From contig CALUQB010000007.1 of assembly GCA_944322815.1 (NCBI GenBank), positions 1 through 64,000 of the forward strand: DNA of 64,000 nucleotides, read 5' to 3'. Position numbers and translations under genes: made by a program. Below are positions 16,391 through 25,539 of the stretch, piece after piece (within the stretch, counting starts at the first letter, position 1; each line of letters opens with the position of its first letter). The notes beneath the pieces are model-generated. The model was given only the letters and a program-made list of their open reading frames with translations. It was not told the origin of the DNA and did not search any database. Origin of the DNA: an uncultured Bacteroidales bacterium (GTDB lineage Bacteria > Bacteroidota > Bacteroidia > Bacteroidales > UBA932).

Positions 16391-18991
16391 ATGAGAATGG
16401 GACGTTTTTTTCCGTTTCTGTCAGTCATGCTATTGTCCGCGGCAGGCGGATTCCAGGCAGAGGCTCAGGAAAACGGGAAGGAAATATCAGTGGATTACAG
16501 CAATCCCAGACAGTATGTGGTAGGCGGCATATCTGTTGAAGGCAACAAGTATATCAATTCGGACCAGATCCTGAAAATATCCGGTCTCCAGCCGGGATTC
16601 GAGGTCTCGGTGCCGGGCGAGGAGTTTTCGGCTGTAGTGGAGCGTCTCTGGCTTCAGAAGTATTTCGAAGACGTCACGATGGTCATAGATTCCATCACTC
16701 CGACCAGGGATACCGCCTATTTCAAGATAAGGGTCATCGAGCGTCCCCGTGTTTCCAAATGGACATTTTCCGGTGTCAAGTCCGGTGAGCAGAAAGAGCT
16801 GCAGGAGAGGCTGAACCTCAAGAGGGGAGGCGAGTTTTCTGACTATGTAGCCAAGACATCCACCGACATCATCAAAAGATATTATAAGGAAAAAGGCTTC
16901 CTGCAGACGGAAGTCGATGTCACCACCAAACGTGATACCCTGATCAGAAGTGCCATTAATGTCAATTTCGGAGTCCGCAAGGGACCTAAGGTCAAGATAC
17001 AGACCATAACGTTCGGCGACAGCCTTGCCGTGAAGGAAGGGAAACTCGTCCGTTCCATGAAAAAGACGAAGGACAAGAGACTCATAAATTTCTTCAGTTC
17101 GAAGAAATTCAATGAAAAAGAATACGAAAACGACAAGAAGAACCTCATCAGCGCTTTCAACGAAGCCGGATACCGTGATGCGAGAATAGTCAAGGATACC
17201 ATATATTATGTGGAGCCGGGTCGTCTACAGATAGACTTCACCATAGATGAAGGGAAGAAGTATTATTTCAGGAATATCACCTGGACAGGAAATTCGGTAT
17301 ATTCATCAGATGACCTGAACCGGATACTGATGATCAACAAGGGGGACATCTACGATGTCGTGACCATGGAGCACAGACTGTTCGGAGGCGGCAAGCAGAA
17401 CGAATACGACGTGTCGAAACTGTACAGGGACAACGGATATCTTTTCTTCAATATCGAACCTGTCGAACTGAACATAGACGGGGATTCCGTGGATGTGGAA
17501 ATGAGGATAGTGGAAGGCAAGCCGGCCACACTGAACAATATCATCATAAACGGAAACGACCTGACGAACGAGAGGGTGGTGCGCCGTCAGATTTTCACAC
17601 GTCCGGGATATCTTTTCAGCCAGACAGATTTCGAGAGGTCCATCAGGGAAATAGCATCCATGGGACAGTTCGATCCTGAGGCCATTGCCGATCCGGCCAA
17701 AGGATATTCCATCATTCCGAACCAGCTGAACAATACCGTCGATCTGGTGTACAATGTCACCGAGAAGCCGTCCAGCCAACTGGAGCTTTCAGGAGGATGG
17801 GGAGGCAACACTTTTGTGGCTACGGTAGGTGTCAGTTTCAACAACTTCTCCACACGGCGTTTCTTCGACAAGTCGGCGTGGCGTCCGGTACCGCTGGGAG
17901 ATGCCCAGAATCTGGCTATCCGTTTCCAGACCAACGGTACGTACTATACCAGCCTTTCAGCCAGCTTCATGGAGCCGTGGCTTTTCGGAAAGAAACCTAC
18001 CTCGCTCAGCATTTCTGCGTATTATACAAGGCAGACCAACTCCTATCTTGCTCTCGGAATGCTGAACAACGAGGAATTCTTCGAAGTGTACGGTCTGGCT
18101 GCCGGAATCGGAAACAGGCTGAAATGGCCTGACAACTATTTCGTACTGTACAACCAGCTCAGCTGGCAGACCTACCGTCTGCAGCAGTGGCCGGGCAGCT
18201 TCATCTTCGATACCGGTATTTCGCACAACCTGAGCTATACGATCAGCCTGTCACGAACTTCCACTGACCAGGCCATATATCCGCGTCAGGGTTCGGAATT
18301 CAGCCTGTCTCTGCAGCTGACTCCTCCGTATTCACTGTTCAGGAAAAAGAACAGGGGAGTGCTTGACGATAACGGAAATCCTACCGTGGCTTCATCGTGG
18401 AGGGATATCGACTATAATCTCCAGAGCTCGAAAGACAGATACAGATGGATAGAGTATCACAAGTGGTCTTTCAAGGGTACTGTCTACACGAAGCTTGTGG
18501 GAGACCTGGTTCTGATGGCCAGGGCGCAGTTCGGATATCTTGGATATTACAACAGGAACTGGGGCTATTCTCCGTTCGAAGGCTTCCTCGTGGGTGGTGA
18601 CGGTATGTCCGGTTACAATACGTACGGACAGGAGGTCATAGCGTTGAGGGGATACGAGAACTATTCGCTGACCCCTTATTCGCTGACTCAGTACAGTTCT
18701 CAGGGAACTTACATGTCAGGTAATGTCTACGACAAGTTTACTGTCGAACTCCGTTATCCTGTGATCCTGCAGCCTCAGTCTACGATTTTCGCTCTCGTCT
18801 TCCTCGAAGGCGGTAACTGCTGGTCCGATATCCGTGACTTCAACCCGTTCCAGATCAAGAGGTCAGCCGGTGTCGGTGTCAGGGTATTCCTGCCGGTGGT
18901 CGGACTTCTTGGAGTTGACTGGGGATGGGGCTTTGACGATCCTGTAAACGGCGGCAGCCAGTTCCACTTCGTGATAGGCCAGCAGTTCTGA
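16391..18991 (+). CDS. bamA: Outer membrane assembly factor BamA
   Basis: 866 residues from ATG 16391 (MRMGRFFPFLSVML), which gives a proper signal peptide ending near AEAQE. Five POTRA domains follow (~35-440): VVGGISVEGNKYINSDQIL opens the first, and YYFRNITWTGNSVYSSDDLN and LNNIIINGNDLTNERVVRRQ mark later ones. A C-terminal beta-barrel begins near the SSQLELSGGWGG segment (~480) and ends in the outer-membrane signature FHFVIGQQF with a terminal Phe. BamA is the central insertase of the BAM complex in the outer membrane. It is followed by an Skp-like chaperone that feeds it substrates. Confidence 0.96.
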   Translation: MRMGRFFPFLSVMLLSAAGGFQAEAQENGKEISVDYSNPRQYVVGGISVEGNKYINSDQILKISGLQPGFEVSVPGEEFSAVVERLWLQKYFEDVTMVIDSITPTRDTAYFKIRVIERPRVSKWTFSGVKSGEQKELQERLNLKRGGEFSDYVAKTSTDIIKRYYKEKGFLQTEVDVTTKRDTLIRSAINVNFGVRKGPKVKIQTITFGDSLAVKEGKLVRSMKKTKDKRLINFFSSKKFNEKEYENDKKNLISAFNEAGYRDARIVKDTIYYVEPGRLQIDFTIDEGKKYYFRNITWTGNSVYSSDDLNRILMINKGDIYDVVTMEHRLFGGGKQNEYDVSKLYRDNGYLFFNIEPVELNIDGDSVDVEMRIVEGKPATLNNIIINGNDLTNERVVRRQIFTRPGYLFSQTDFERSIREIASMGQFDPEAIADPAKGYSIIPNQLNNTVDLVYNVTEKPSSQLELSGGWGGNTFVATVGVSFNNFSTRRFFDKSAWRPVPLGDAQNLAIRFQTNGTYYTSLSASFMEPWLFGKKPTSLSISAYYTRQTNSYLALGMLNNEEFFEVYGLAAGIGNRLKWPDNYFVLYNQLSWQTYRLQQWPGSFIFDTGISHNLSYTISLSRTSTDQAIYPRQGSEFSLSLQLTPPYSLFRKKNRGVLDDNGNPTVASSWRDIDYNLQSSKDRYRWIEYHKWSFKGTVYTKLVGDLVLMARAQFGYLGYYNRNWGYSPFEGFLVGGDGMSGYNTYGQEVIALRGYENYSLTPYSLTQYSSQGTYMSGNVYDKFTVELRYPVILQPQSTIFALVFLEGGNCWSDIRDFNPFQIKRSAGVGVRVFLPVVGLLGVDWGWGFDDPVNGGSQFHFVIGQQF

Positions 18992-19099
18992 TATTGTGCG
19001 GTTAGGAGAAAAATTGCTATATTAGTAGCTTGTATTGGGGCAGGATGTATTCCTGTGTATGACAATATTTTGAAATAGAATGAAATAACCATATTTGAA

Positions 19100-19666
19100 A
19101 TGAAAAAAATCCTTTTGATCGCAGCGGCTGCATCCATGTTCAGCCTGGCTGCAACGGCACAGACCAAATTCGCTCATGTAAATTTCGGTGAACTCGTGCA
19201 GCTTATGCCTGAAGCTGACTCTGCCATGGTTCAGCTCGAAGCTGCAAATAATGAAGCTCAGGAGACCTACAACAGCATGGTATCCGAATTCCAGTCAAAA
19301 TATGACCAGTTTGAGCAGAAACAGGCTTCATGGACTCCTGCAGTAAGGGAAAGCAAGCAGAAAGAGCTTATGGATATCCAGACCAGGGTACAGGAATTCC
19401 AGCAGGCTATCCAGCAGGATATGAGCCAGCTGCAGAATACTCTGATGGCCCCTATCTATCAGAAGGCTCAGGAAGTGGTGACCAATCTGGCCAAGGAAAA
19501 AGGCGTCATCTACGTATATGATTCTTCGACTCTGCTCTATGTGGACGATGCGCAGAGCATAGACCTGACTCCTGAAGCCCGTACAGCCTTGAATATTCCG
19601 GCTGACAAGACTATCGAGTCCGTGATGGCTGCCCGTCAGGCTGCAGCCGCTGCCGCACAGCAGTAG
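19100..19666 (+). CDS. Skp/OmpH-like periplasmic chaperone
   Basis: 188 residues. Cleavable signal peptide MKKILLIAAAASMFSLAATAQ (processing after ATA), then the OmpH start FAHVNFGELVQLMPEAD, a long coiled coil (~45-115) and a conserved end strand GVIYVYDSSTLLYVDD. The tail is Ala/Gln-rich. Skp trimers hold unfolded outer-membrane proteins in the periplasm; the place right after bamA is conserved. It is separated from bamA by 108 bp without a clear -7 box, and is followed by a strong terminator. Confidence 0.9.
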   Translation: MKKILLIAAAASMFSLAATAQTKFAHVNFGELVQLMPEADSAMVQLEAANNEAQETYNSMVSEFQSKYDQFEQKQASWTPAVRESKQKELMDIQTRVQEFQQAIQQDMSQLQNTLMAPIYQKAQEVVTNLAKEKGVIYVYDSSTLLYVDDAQSIDLTPEARTALNIPADKTIESVMAARQAAAAAAQQ

Positions 19667-19697
19667 TCTGCAGAAGCTAACTTCTCGAAAAATATTT

Positions 19698-19738
19698 GAA
19701 ACCGGCCCGAAAGCACTTCGGGTCGGTTTCTTCTTTTT
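19698..19738 (+). terminator. Rho-independent terminator after the bamA-skp unit
   Basis: A 14-bp stem (GAAACCGGCCCGAA paired with TTCGGGTCGGTTTC, one G-U pair) with a 5-nt loop, followed by TTCTTTTT. It begins 31 bp after the Skp-like stop codon. Confidence 0.85.
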
Positions 19739-19772
19739 GTCATGGAAGTGTCACAGCATTTGAAAAATTTTT

Positions 19773-19780
19773 TAAATTTG
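19773..19780 (+). promoter_or_regulatory. -7 box (TAAATTTG) for the korA operon
   Basis: TAAATTTG, about 65 bp upstream of the korA ATG at 19845 and just after the terminator. Confidence 0.55.
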
Positions 19781-19844
19781 TGTGTTTTGTGAAAAAACAC
19801 TGACCATAAAACGGACTTGGATTATTAACTTAAAGAATGAAAAG

Positions 19845-21680
19845 ATGGAACACAAAGTAATTGACGTCGAAGATGTAGTCATCCGCTTCGCAGGTGATTC
19901 CGGTGACGGCATGCAGCTGACCGGCTCACTCTTTGCGAACATGTCTGCCATCTACGGAAACGAACTCTCCACTTTCCCTGACTTTCCTGCAGAGATCAGG
20001 GCTCCCCACGGGACAGTTTCCGGCGTTTCCGGTTTTCAGGTACATTTCGGTTCAGGCCATGTCACTACTCCTGGAGATTTTTGCGACATGCTGGTGGCCA
20101 TGAACCCGGCAGCGTTGAAATCTAATGCCAGGTGGCTTAAACGCACGGCACTTGTGCTTATAGACGAAGACACTTTCGATGAGGAAGGTATCAGAAAAGC
20201 CGGCTTCAGTACGATGGACCCTGTGACGGAACTCAAGATAGAAGACCGGACCATCATCGTCTCGCCTATCACTACGCTTACCGAAGAAAGTCTGAAAGAC
20301 AGCGGACTTGACCAGAAGACTGTCCACAAATGCAAGAACATGTTCACACTTGGCATGGCCTCCTATATTTACAACCGGCCTGTCGAGCACATATATGATT
20401 ATCTGGAAAGAAAGTTCGGAAAAAAACATCCGGAACTCATAGCCCCTAACAGGAAAGTCCTGAACGACGGCTACAACTATGCTTCGAACATACAGGCTAT
20501 CGCCAATACCTACACTGTCGTTCCGGCCAATATGAAAAAAGGGCTGTACCGCAATATTACGGGAAACCAGGCGGTCGCCTGGGGCTTCATCGCCGCCTCC
20601 GAGAAATCGGGCAGACCTCTTTTCTGCGGTTCCTATCCCATCACTCCGGCTACCGGCATTCTGGAAGAACTCGCCGTCCATAAGTATCTGGGCGTGAAAA
20701 CCGTACAGGCGGAAGACGAGATCGCCGGAGTCTGCACTGCCATAGGCGCGGCCTATGCAGGAGATCTGGCAGTGACCACCACTTCCGGTCCCGGCCTTTC
20801 CCTCAAGTCGGAAGCACTCGGACTGGCGGTGATGACGGAGCTGCCGCTTGTCGTGGTGGATGTGCAGCGTGCCGGTCCTTCGACAGGCATTCCGACCAAG
20901 ACCGAACAGACGGATCTGGCTCAGGTCCTGTACGGCAGAAACGGCGAATGCCCTATGGTCGTGATCGCCGCACATTCTCCTGCAAACTGTTTCGATGCGG
21001 CTTTCATGTCTGCAAAGATAGCTTTGGAGCACATGATGCCTGTAGCCCTTCTTTCCGAGGGCTTCCTCGGGAACGGTTCGGAGCCGTGGCTCATACCGTC
21101 CATGAAAGATTACCCTGAAATCAGGCCGCCGTATGCCACGGAGGCGGATATCCCGTTCAAGCCGTTTGTCCGTGACGAAAAGACTTATGTCCGCAAGTGG
21201 GCTTTCCCGGGTCAGAAGGGGTTCGAGCACAGGGTAGGCGGACTGGAAAAGTCCCCTCAGGGAGTACTTTCTTCAGATCCTGCAAACCATGAACTCATGG
21301 TCAGAAACAGGGCGGAAAAAGTAGCCAGGATAGCTGATATCATACCTCCGCTTGAGGTCGACGGTCCGTCACAGGGCGAACTTCTCGTCGTCGGCTGGGG
21401 CGGAACATACGGCCACATACTTTCAGCCGTACATGAGGTGCGTAAATCAGGCGGGACAGTCAGCCAGGTGCATTTCGACTATATCAACCCTCTTCCGAAG
21501 AATACCGGCGATGTCCTTTCGGGCTTCCGCAAGATTCTGGTCTGCGAGCTGAACCGCGGCCAGTTTGCCGACTGGCTCAGGGCCAGGTATCCGGGGCATG
21601 ACTATATCCAGTGCAACAAGGTCCAGGGACAGCCGTTCCTGGTCCAGGAGATAGTGGATGCCATAGAAAAGGCTTTGTAG
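19845..21680 (+). CDS. korA: 2-oxoglutarate:ferredoxin oxidoreductase, alpha subunit (gamma-alpha fusion)
   Basis: 611 residues from ATG 19845 (MEHKVIDVEDVVIRF). The N-terminal gamma domain (residues ~8-190) carries FAGDSGDGMQLTG and PDFPAEIRAPHGTVSGVSGF; the alpha domain (~200-600) has ISFP-like CGSYPITPATGILEELA, AEDEIAGVCTAIGAAYAGD and TTTSGPGLSLKSEALG. With KorB and thiamine diphosphate it converts 2-oxoglutarate and CoA to succinyl-CoA and CO2, reducing ferredoxin, or runs in reverse. 2-oxoacid specificity is inferred from overall resemblance and from gdhA downstream. Stop is 19 bp before korB. Confidence 0.94.
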   Translation: MEHKVIDVEDVVIRFAGDSGDGMQLTGSLFANMSAIYGNELSTFPDFPAEIRAPHGTVSGVSGFQVHFGSGHVTTPGDFCDMLVAMNPAALKSNARWLKRTALVLIDEDTFDEEGIRKAGFSTMDPVTELKIEDRTIIVSPITTLTEESLKDSGLDQKTVHKCKNMFTLGMASYIYNRPVEHIYDYLERKFGKKHPELIAPNRKVLNDGYNYASNIQAIANTYTVVPANMKKGLYRNITGNQAVAWGFIAASEKSGRPLFCGSYPITPATGILEELAVHKYLGVKTVQAEDEIAGVCTAIGAAYAGDLAVTTTSGPGLSLKSEALGLAVMTELPLVVVDVQRAGPSTGIPTKTEQTDLAQVLYGRNGECPMVVIAAHSPANCFDAAFMSAKIALEHMMPVALLSEGFLGNGSEPWLIPSMKDYPEIRPPYATEADIPFKPFVRDEKTYVRKWAFPGQKGFEHRVGGLEKSPQGVLSSDPANHELMVRNRAEKVARIADIIPPLEVDGPSQGELLVVGWGGTYGHILSAVHEVRKSGGTVSQVHFDYINPLPKNTGDVLSGFRKILVCELNRGQFADWLRARYPGHDYIQCNKVQGQPFLVQEIVDAIEKAL

Positions 21681-21699
21681 AACCATTAAGACTATAATC

Positions 21700-22719
21700 A
21701 TGACTAAATATACATTTCAGGATTTCAAAAGCGACCAGGAGGTAAGATGGTGTCCTGGCTGCGGCGACCATGCCGTTCTGGCTGCTCTCCAGAGGGTCAT
21801 GCCGAAGGTCAGCGAGGCTCTCGGCTGCGAAAAGGAGGATTTTGTGGTGGTTTCAGGCATCGGGTGTTCGTCCCGCCTTCCGTATTATATGAATACTTAC
21901 GGCTTTCACAGCATTCACGGGCGTGCGACAGCCATTGCCACCGGTATAAAGGTGGCAAATCCGAATCTTGTGGTCTGGCAGGCCTGCGGTGACGGAGATG
22001 CCCTCGCCATCGGCGGAAATCATTTCATCCATGCCATCAGAAGGAATGTGGACCTGAACATAATACTGTTCAACAACCAGATATACGGTCTTACCAAAGG
22101 CCAGTATTCCCCTACATCGAAGTTCGGTGCCGTCACCAAGACATCCCCGTACGGGACGGTAGAGTATCCGTTCAATCCGGGAAGTCTGGTTCTGGGATCA
22201 AAGGGTACTTTCTTCGCCAGAAGTCTGGACAGTGAACTGAAACTGAATGAGGAGATCATGTACGAGGCTGCACTCCACAAGGGTACTTCCGTCATGGAGA
22301 TGCTTACTAACTGCGTGATTTTCAATGATGGAGCGCATAAGGCCATATCCGACAGGGCGGAGCGTGCCGAAAGGACCATTGTCCTGAGACATGGTGAAAA
22401 GATGATATTCGGCAAAAACCGCGACAAGGGACTCGTCCTGGACGGTCTGAGACTGAAGGTCGTGACCATAGGGCAGGACGGCGTCACGGAGGATGACATC
22501 CTGACTCACGATGCCCACAGTGATAATATCGGTCTGCACACCATGTTGGCCGACATGAAATATCCTGATTATCCGGTGGCGCTGGGTATCATCAGGAATG
22601 TGAAAGATTTTACCTATGATGAATCTGTTCATGCCCAGGTGGCTGATGTCACAGCGAAGTCCCGTATCAAATGTATGGACGATCTGCTGCGGAGCGGCTC
22701 TGTCTGGGAAGTGAAATGA
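21700..22719 (+). CDS. korB: 2-oxoglutarate:ferredoxin oxidoreductase, beta subunit
   Basis: 339 residues. Thiamine-diphosphate-binding subunit: WCPGCGDHAVLAALQ (~17-31), SGIGCSSRLPYYM (~52-64), the HGRA motif (~73) and the GDGDALAIGGNHFIHA thiamine site (~96-111) followed by NIILFNNQIYGLTKGQ. The Cys residues in CPGCG and GIGCS are placed as in the family's cluster ligands. It acts as a heterodimer with KorA in the cytoplasm. gdhA follows 31 bp later. Confidence 0.94.
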   Translation: MTKYTFQDFKSDQEVRWCPGCGDHAVLAALQRVMPKVSEALGCEKEDFVVVSGIGCSSRLPYYMNTYGFHSIHGRATAIATGIKVANPNLVVWQACGDGDALAIGGNHFIHAIRRNVDLNIILFNNQIYGLTKGQYSPTSKFGAVTKTSPYGTVEYPFNPGSLVLGSKGTFFARSLDSELKLNEEIMYEAALHKGTSVMEMLTNCVIFNDGAHKAISDRAERAERTIVLRHGEKMIFGKNRDKGLVLDGLRLKVVTIGQDGVTEDDILTHDAHSDNIGLHTMLADMKYPDYPVALGIIRNVKDFTYDESVHAQVADVTAKSRIKCMDDLLRSGSVWEVK

Positions 22720-22750
22720 TGACAACCTGTTTTAAATAATCACATTTTTT

Positions 22751-24088
22751 ATGAACACATCAGAAATAATGGCCAGACTGAAGGTCAAGCATGCAAATGA
22801 AAAAGAGTATCTGCAGGCAGTGCAGGAGGTTCTCGAAACCATCGAGGATGTATATAACCAGCATCCGGAGTTCGAGGAGGCGAAGATTATCGAAAGGCTT
22901 GTGGAGCCTGACAGGATCTTCACTTTCAAGGTGACGTGGGTGGATGACAACGGTGAAATCCAGACCAATACCGGTTACCGCGTGCAGTTCAACTCTGCCA
23001 TCGGCCCATATAAGGGCGGGCTGCGTTTCCATCCTTCAGTGAATATTTCCATCCTCAAGTTCCTTGGATTCGAGCAGATATTCAAGAACGCACTTACGAC
23101 CCTGCCTATGGGTGGCGGCAAAGGTGGTTCGGATTTCAACCCTAAAGGCAAATCGGATGCGGAAATCATGAGATTCTGCCAGGCTTTCATGCTTGAACTC
23201 TGGAGAAATATCGGTCCGGACACTGATGTGCCTGCCGGCGATGTAGGAGTGGGCGGCCGTGAAATCGGCTATCTGTTCGGAATGTACAAGAAACTGGCCC
23301 GTGAACATACAGGAGTCCTTACAGGCAAGGGTATGACGTGGGGCGGTTCCCTGATCAGACCTGAAGCTACCGGTTTCGGTGCCGTATATTTCGTGCAGCA
23401 CATGCTCCATCTCCAGGGAAAGGACATCAAGGGACAGAAGGTGGCCATTTCCGGTTTCGGCAACGTAGCCTGGGGGGCCGCCCTGAAAGCTACCCAGTTG
23501 GGTGCGCATGTCATAGCCATTTCAGGACCGGACGGTGTGATCCATAATCCTCAGGGCATGAATGACGAAAAGATAGCCTACATGCTGGAACTCCGCAGGT
23601 CGAACAATGATGTGGTGGCTCCGTTTGCAGAGAAGTTCCCGGATGCTACATTCATCCCAGGAAAGAAGGCATGGAGCATCAAATGCGACATAGCCATGCC
23701 TTGCGCCTATCAGAACGAGCTGAACGGCGATGATGCCAAGGAGCTGATCGCCAACGGTACATGGTGCTGTGCCGAGGTTTCCAACATGGGATGTACCCCT
23801 GAAGCCATAGCGGAGTTCCAGAAAGCCCGTATCATGTTCGCTCCGGGCAAGGCCGTGAATGCAGGAGGCGTGGCTACTTCAGGTCTGGAAATGACCCAGA
23901 ATGCCATGCATATCAGTTGGAGTGCGGAAGAGGTGGACAGGAAACTGCATGAAATCATGTCGAATATCCATCATTCATGCGTCCGGTACGGTACACAGCC
24001 GGACGGCTATATCAACTATCTGAAAGGTGCGAACGTCGCCGGATTCATGAAGGTGGCTACCGCCATGCTTGAACAAGGTGTGATATAG
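22751..24088 (+). CDS. gdhA: Glutamate dehydrogenase, hexameric
   Basis: 445 residues, the length of the hexameric bacterial class. The active-site Lys is in LPMGGGKGGSDFNPKGKSD (~117-135), with PAGDVGVGGREIGYLFG (~163-179) and the Rossmann segment VAISGFGNVAWGAA (~238-251). It interconverts 2-oxoglutarate plus ammonia and glutamate; the length and motifs fit the NADP-type enzyme, but cofactor choice is not certain. Its position after korAB and before a dicarboxylate carrier places it in a 2-oxoglutarate hub. Confidence 0.96.
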   Translation: MNTSEIMARLKVKHANEKEYLQAVQEVLETIEDVYNQHPEFEEAKIIERLVEPDRIFTFKVTWVDDNGEIQTNTGYRVQFNSAIGPYKGGLRFHPSVNISILKFLGFEQIFKNALTTLPMGGGKGGSDFNPKGKSDAEIMRFCQAFMLELWRNIGPDTDVPAGDVGVGGREIGYLFGMYKKLAREHTGVLTGKGMTWGGSLIRPEATGFGAVYFVQHMLHLQGKDIKGQKVAISGFGNVAWGAALKATQLGAHVIAISGPDGVIHNPQGMNDEKIAYMLELRRSNNDVVAPFAEKFPDATFIPGKKAWSIKCDIAMPCAYQNELNGDDAKELIANGTWCCAEVSNMGCTPEAIAEFQKARIMFAPGKAVNAGGVATSGLEMTQNAMHISWSAEEVDRKLHEIMSNIHHSCVRYGTQPDGYINYLKGANVAGFMKVATAMLEQGVI

Positions 24089-24091
24089 GCC

Positions 24092-25537
24092 ATGCATTTG
24101 CTACATCCTTCTGAAAAATTCAATACCAAACGCTATCTTCTGCTCCCTCTGGTGATAGCCGTCACCTTTTTCCTTTGGCTCGTGCCGACGGATTTCTTCG
24201 GAATCGACGGTCTCACCGTAGTGGAGCAGAGGACCATAGCCATCTTCGTCTTCACCGCCCTGATGTGGATGTTTGAAATCATCCCTACCTGGACCACTTC
24301 CGTGCTGTCTATCGTGATCATGCTTCTGACCATATCCGACAGCAGCATCTGGTTCATGAAAGGCTCTGGAATACCGGCGGAGATGGGGACGTTCGTGAGC
24401 TACAAGGCTCTGCTGGCGACTTTTGCCGATCCTGTGATCATGCTCTTCCTGGGCGGTTTCGTCCTGGCTATCGCGACTACCAAGGTCGGTCTCGATGTCC
24501 AGCTGGCGAAGGCCATGCTGAAACCATTCGGAAAGAAGTCGGAGTTCGTCCTTCTGGGATTCCTGCTCGTTATCGGCACTTTCTCCATGTTCATGAGCAA
24601 CACTGCCACTGCGGCGATGATGCTTACTTTCCTCGCTCCGGTGCTGCGGATGCTGCCTCCTGACGGGAAGGGCCGCATAGGTCTGGCCCTCTCCATCCCG
24701 ATAGCAGCGAATCTGGGAGGTATCGGCACGCCTATAGGCACCCCGCCGAATGCCATAGCCCTGGGCTATCTTAACGATTCCCTGCATATGGGTGTGGGTT
24801 TCGGCGAATGGATGCTGGTGATGGTACCGTATGTTCTGGTGATGCTCCTGATATCGTGGGGGCTCCTGCTTTTCTTCTTCCCGTTCAAGCAGAAAACCAT
24901 TGAACTGAGAATCGAGAATACCCACAAGAAGACCTGGCAGACTTACGTGGTCTATATCACGTTTGCTGTCACGATACTTCTGTGGATGCTTGACAGGGTG
25001 ACGGGCATAAATTCCAATGTGGTGGCGATGATACCGGTAGGAGTCTTTGCCGTGACAGGCATTCTGACGAAGGATGACCTGAAGGAAATCAACTGGAGCG
25101 TTCTCTGGATGGTGGCAGGCGGTTTTGCCCTCGGTATCGCCCTGCAGAGTACGGGGCTGGCCGAACATCTGGTGAATTCCATTCCGTTCGGAGAGTGGCT
25201 GCCTCTGATAGTGGTACTGGTATCAGGATTTATCGGATATTTCATATCGAATTTCATTTCGAATACGGCTGCAGCGAATCTCCTGGTGCCTATCATGAGC
25301 GCGGTAGGTGTCGGTATGGGGGATTCTCTTCTGGCGGTAGGCGGGATGAAGACCCTGCTGGTAGGTGTGGCGCTGTCCACTTCCCTGGCCATGCTGTTCC
25401 CGATAAGTACCCCTCCGAATGCCCTGGCGCATTCTACAGGACTGGTCACGACGAAGGATATGGCGAAGGTCGGCATCCTGATCGGTGCCATTGGCTTTGC
25501 TTTGGGATATGCGATGTTGATTTTCATCGGTATTTGA
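24092..25537 (+). CDS. DASS-family (SLC13) sodium/dicarboxylate symporter
   Basis: 481 residues, polytopic inner-membrane protein with about 11 hydrophobic segments. The two diagnostic SNT motifs are present: MSNTATAAMMLTF (~166-178) and ISNTAAANLLVPI (~390-402), each followed by the Pro-rich IGTPPNAIA and ISTPPNALA elements of the repeat. DASS carriers import succinate, malate, fumarate or 2-oxoglutarate with sodium. The start is 3 bp after the gdhA stop and the gene ends 2 bp before the porin-like gene, so co-translation is likely. Substrate is inferred from context. Confidence 0.92.
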   Translation: MHLLHPSEKFNTKRYLLLPLVIAVTFFLWLVPTDFFGIDGLTVVEQRTIAIFVFTALMWMFEIIPTWTTSVLSIVIMLLTISDSSIWFMKGSGIPAEMGTFVSYKALLATFADPVIMLFLGGFVLAIATTKVGLDVQLAKAMLKPFGKKSEFVLLGFLLVIGTFSMFMSNTATAAMMLTFLAPVLRMLPPDGKGRIGLALSIPIAANLGGIGTPIGTPPNAIALGYLNDSLHMGVGFGEWMLVMVPYVLVMLLISWGLLLFFFPFKQKTIELRIENTHKKTWQTYVVYITFAVTILLWMLDRVTGINSNVVAMIPVGVFAVTGILTKDDLKEINWSVLWMVAGGFALGIALQSTGLAEHLVNSIPFGEWLPLIVVLVSGFIGYFISNFISNTAAANLLVPIMSAVGVGMGDSLLAVGGMKTLLVGVALSTSLAMLFPISTPPNALAHSTGLVTTKDMAKVGILIGAIGFALGYAMLIFIGI

Positions 25538-25539
25538 AT

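Noticed and set aside
24101-25168. 355-codon open frame antisense to the DASS transporter
   Set aside because: His/Arg/Glu-rich shadow of a hydrophobic gene; no plausible protein.
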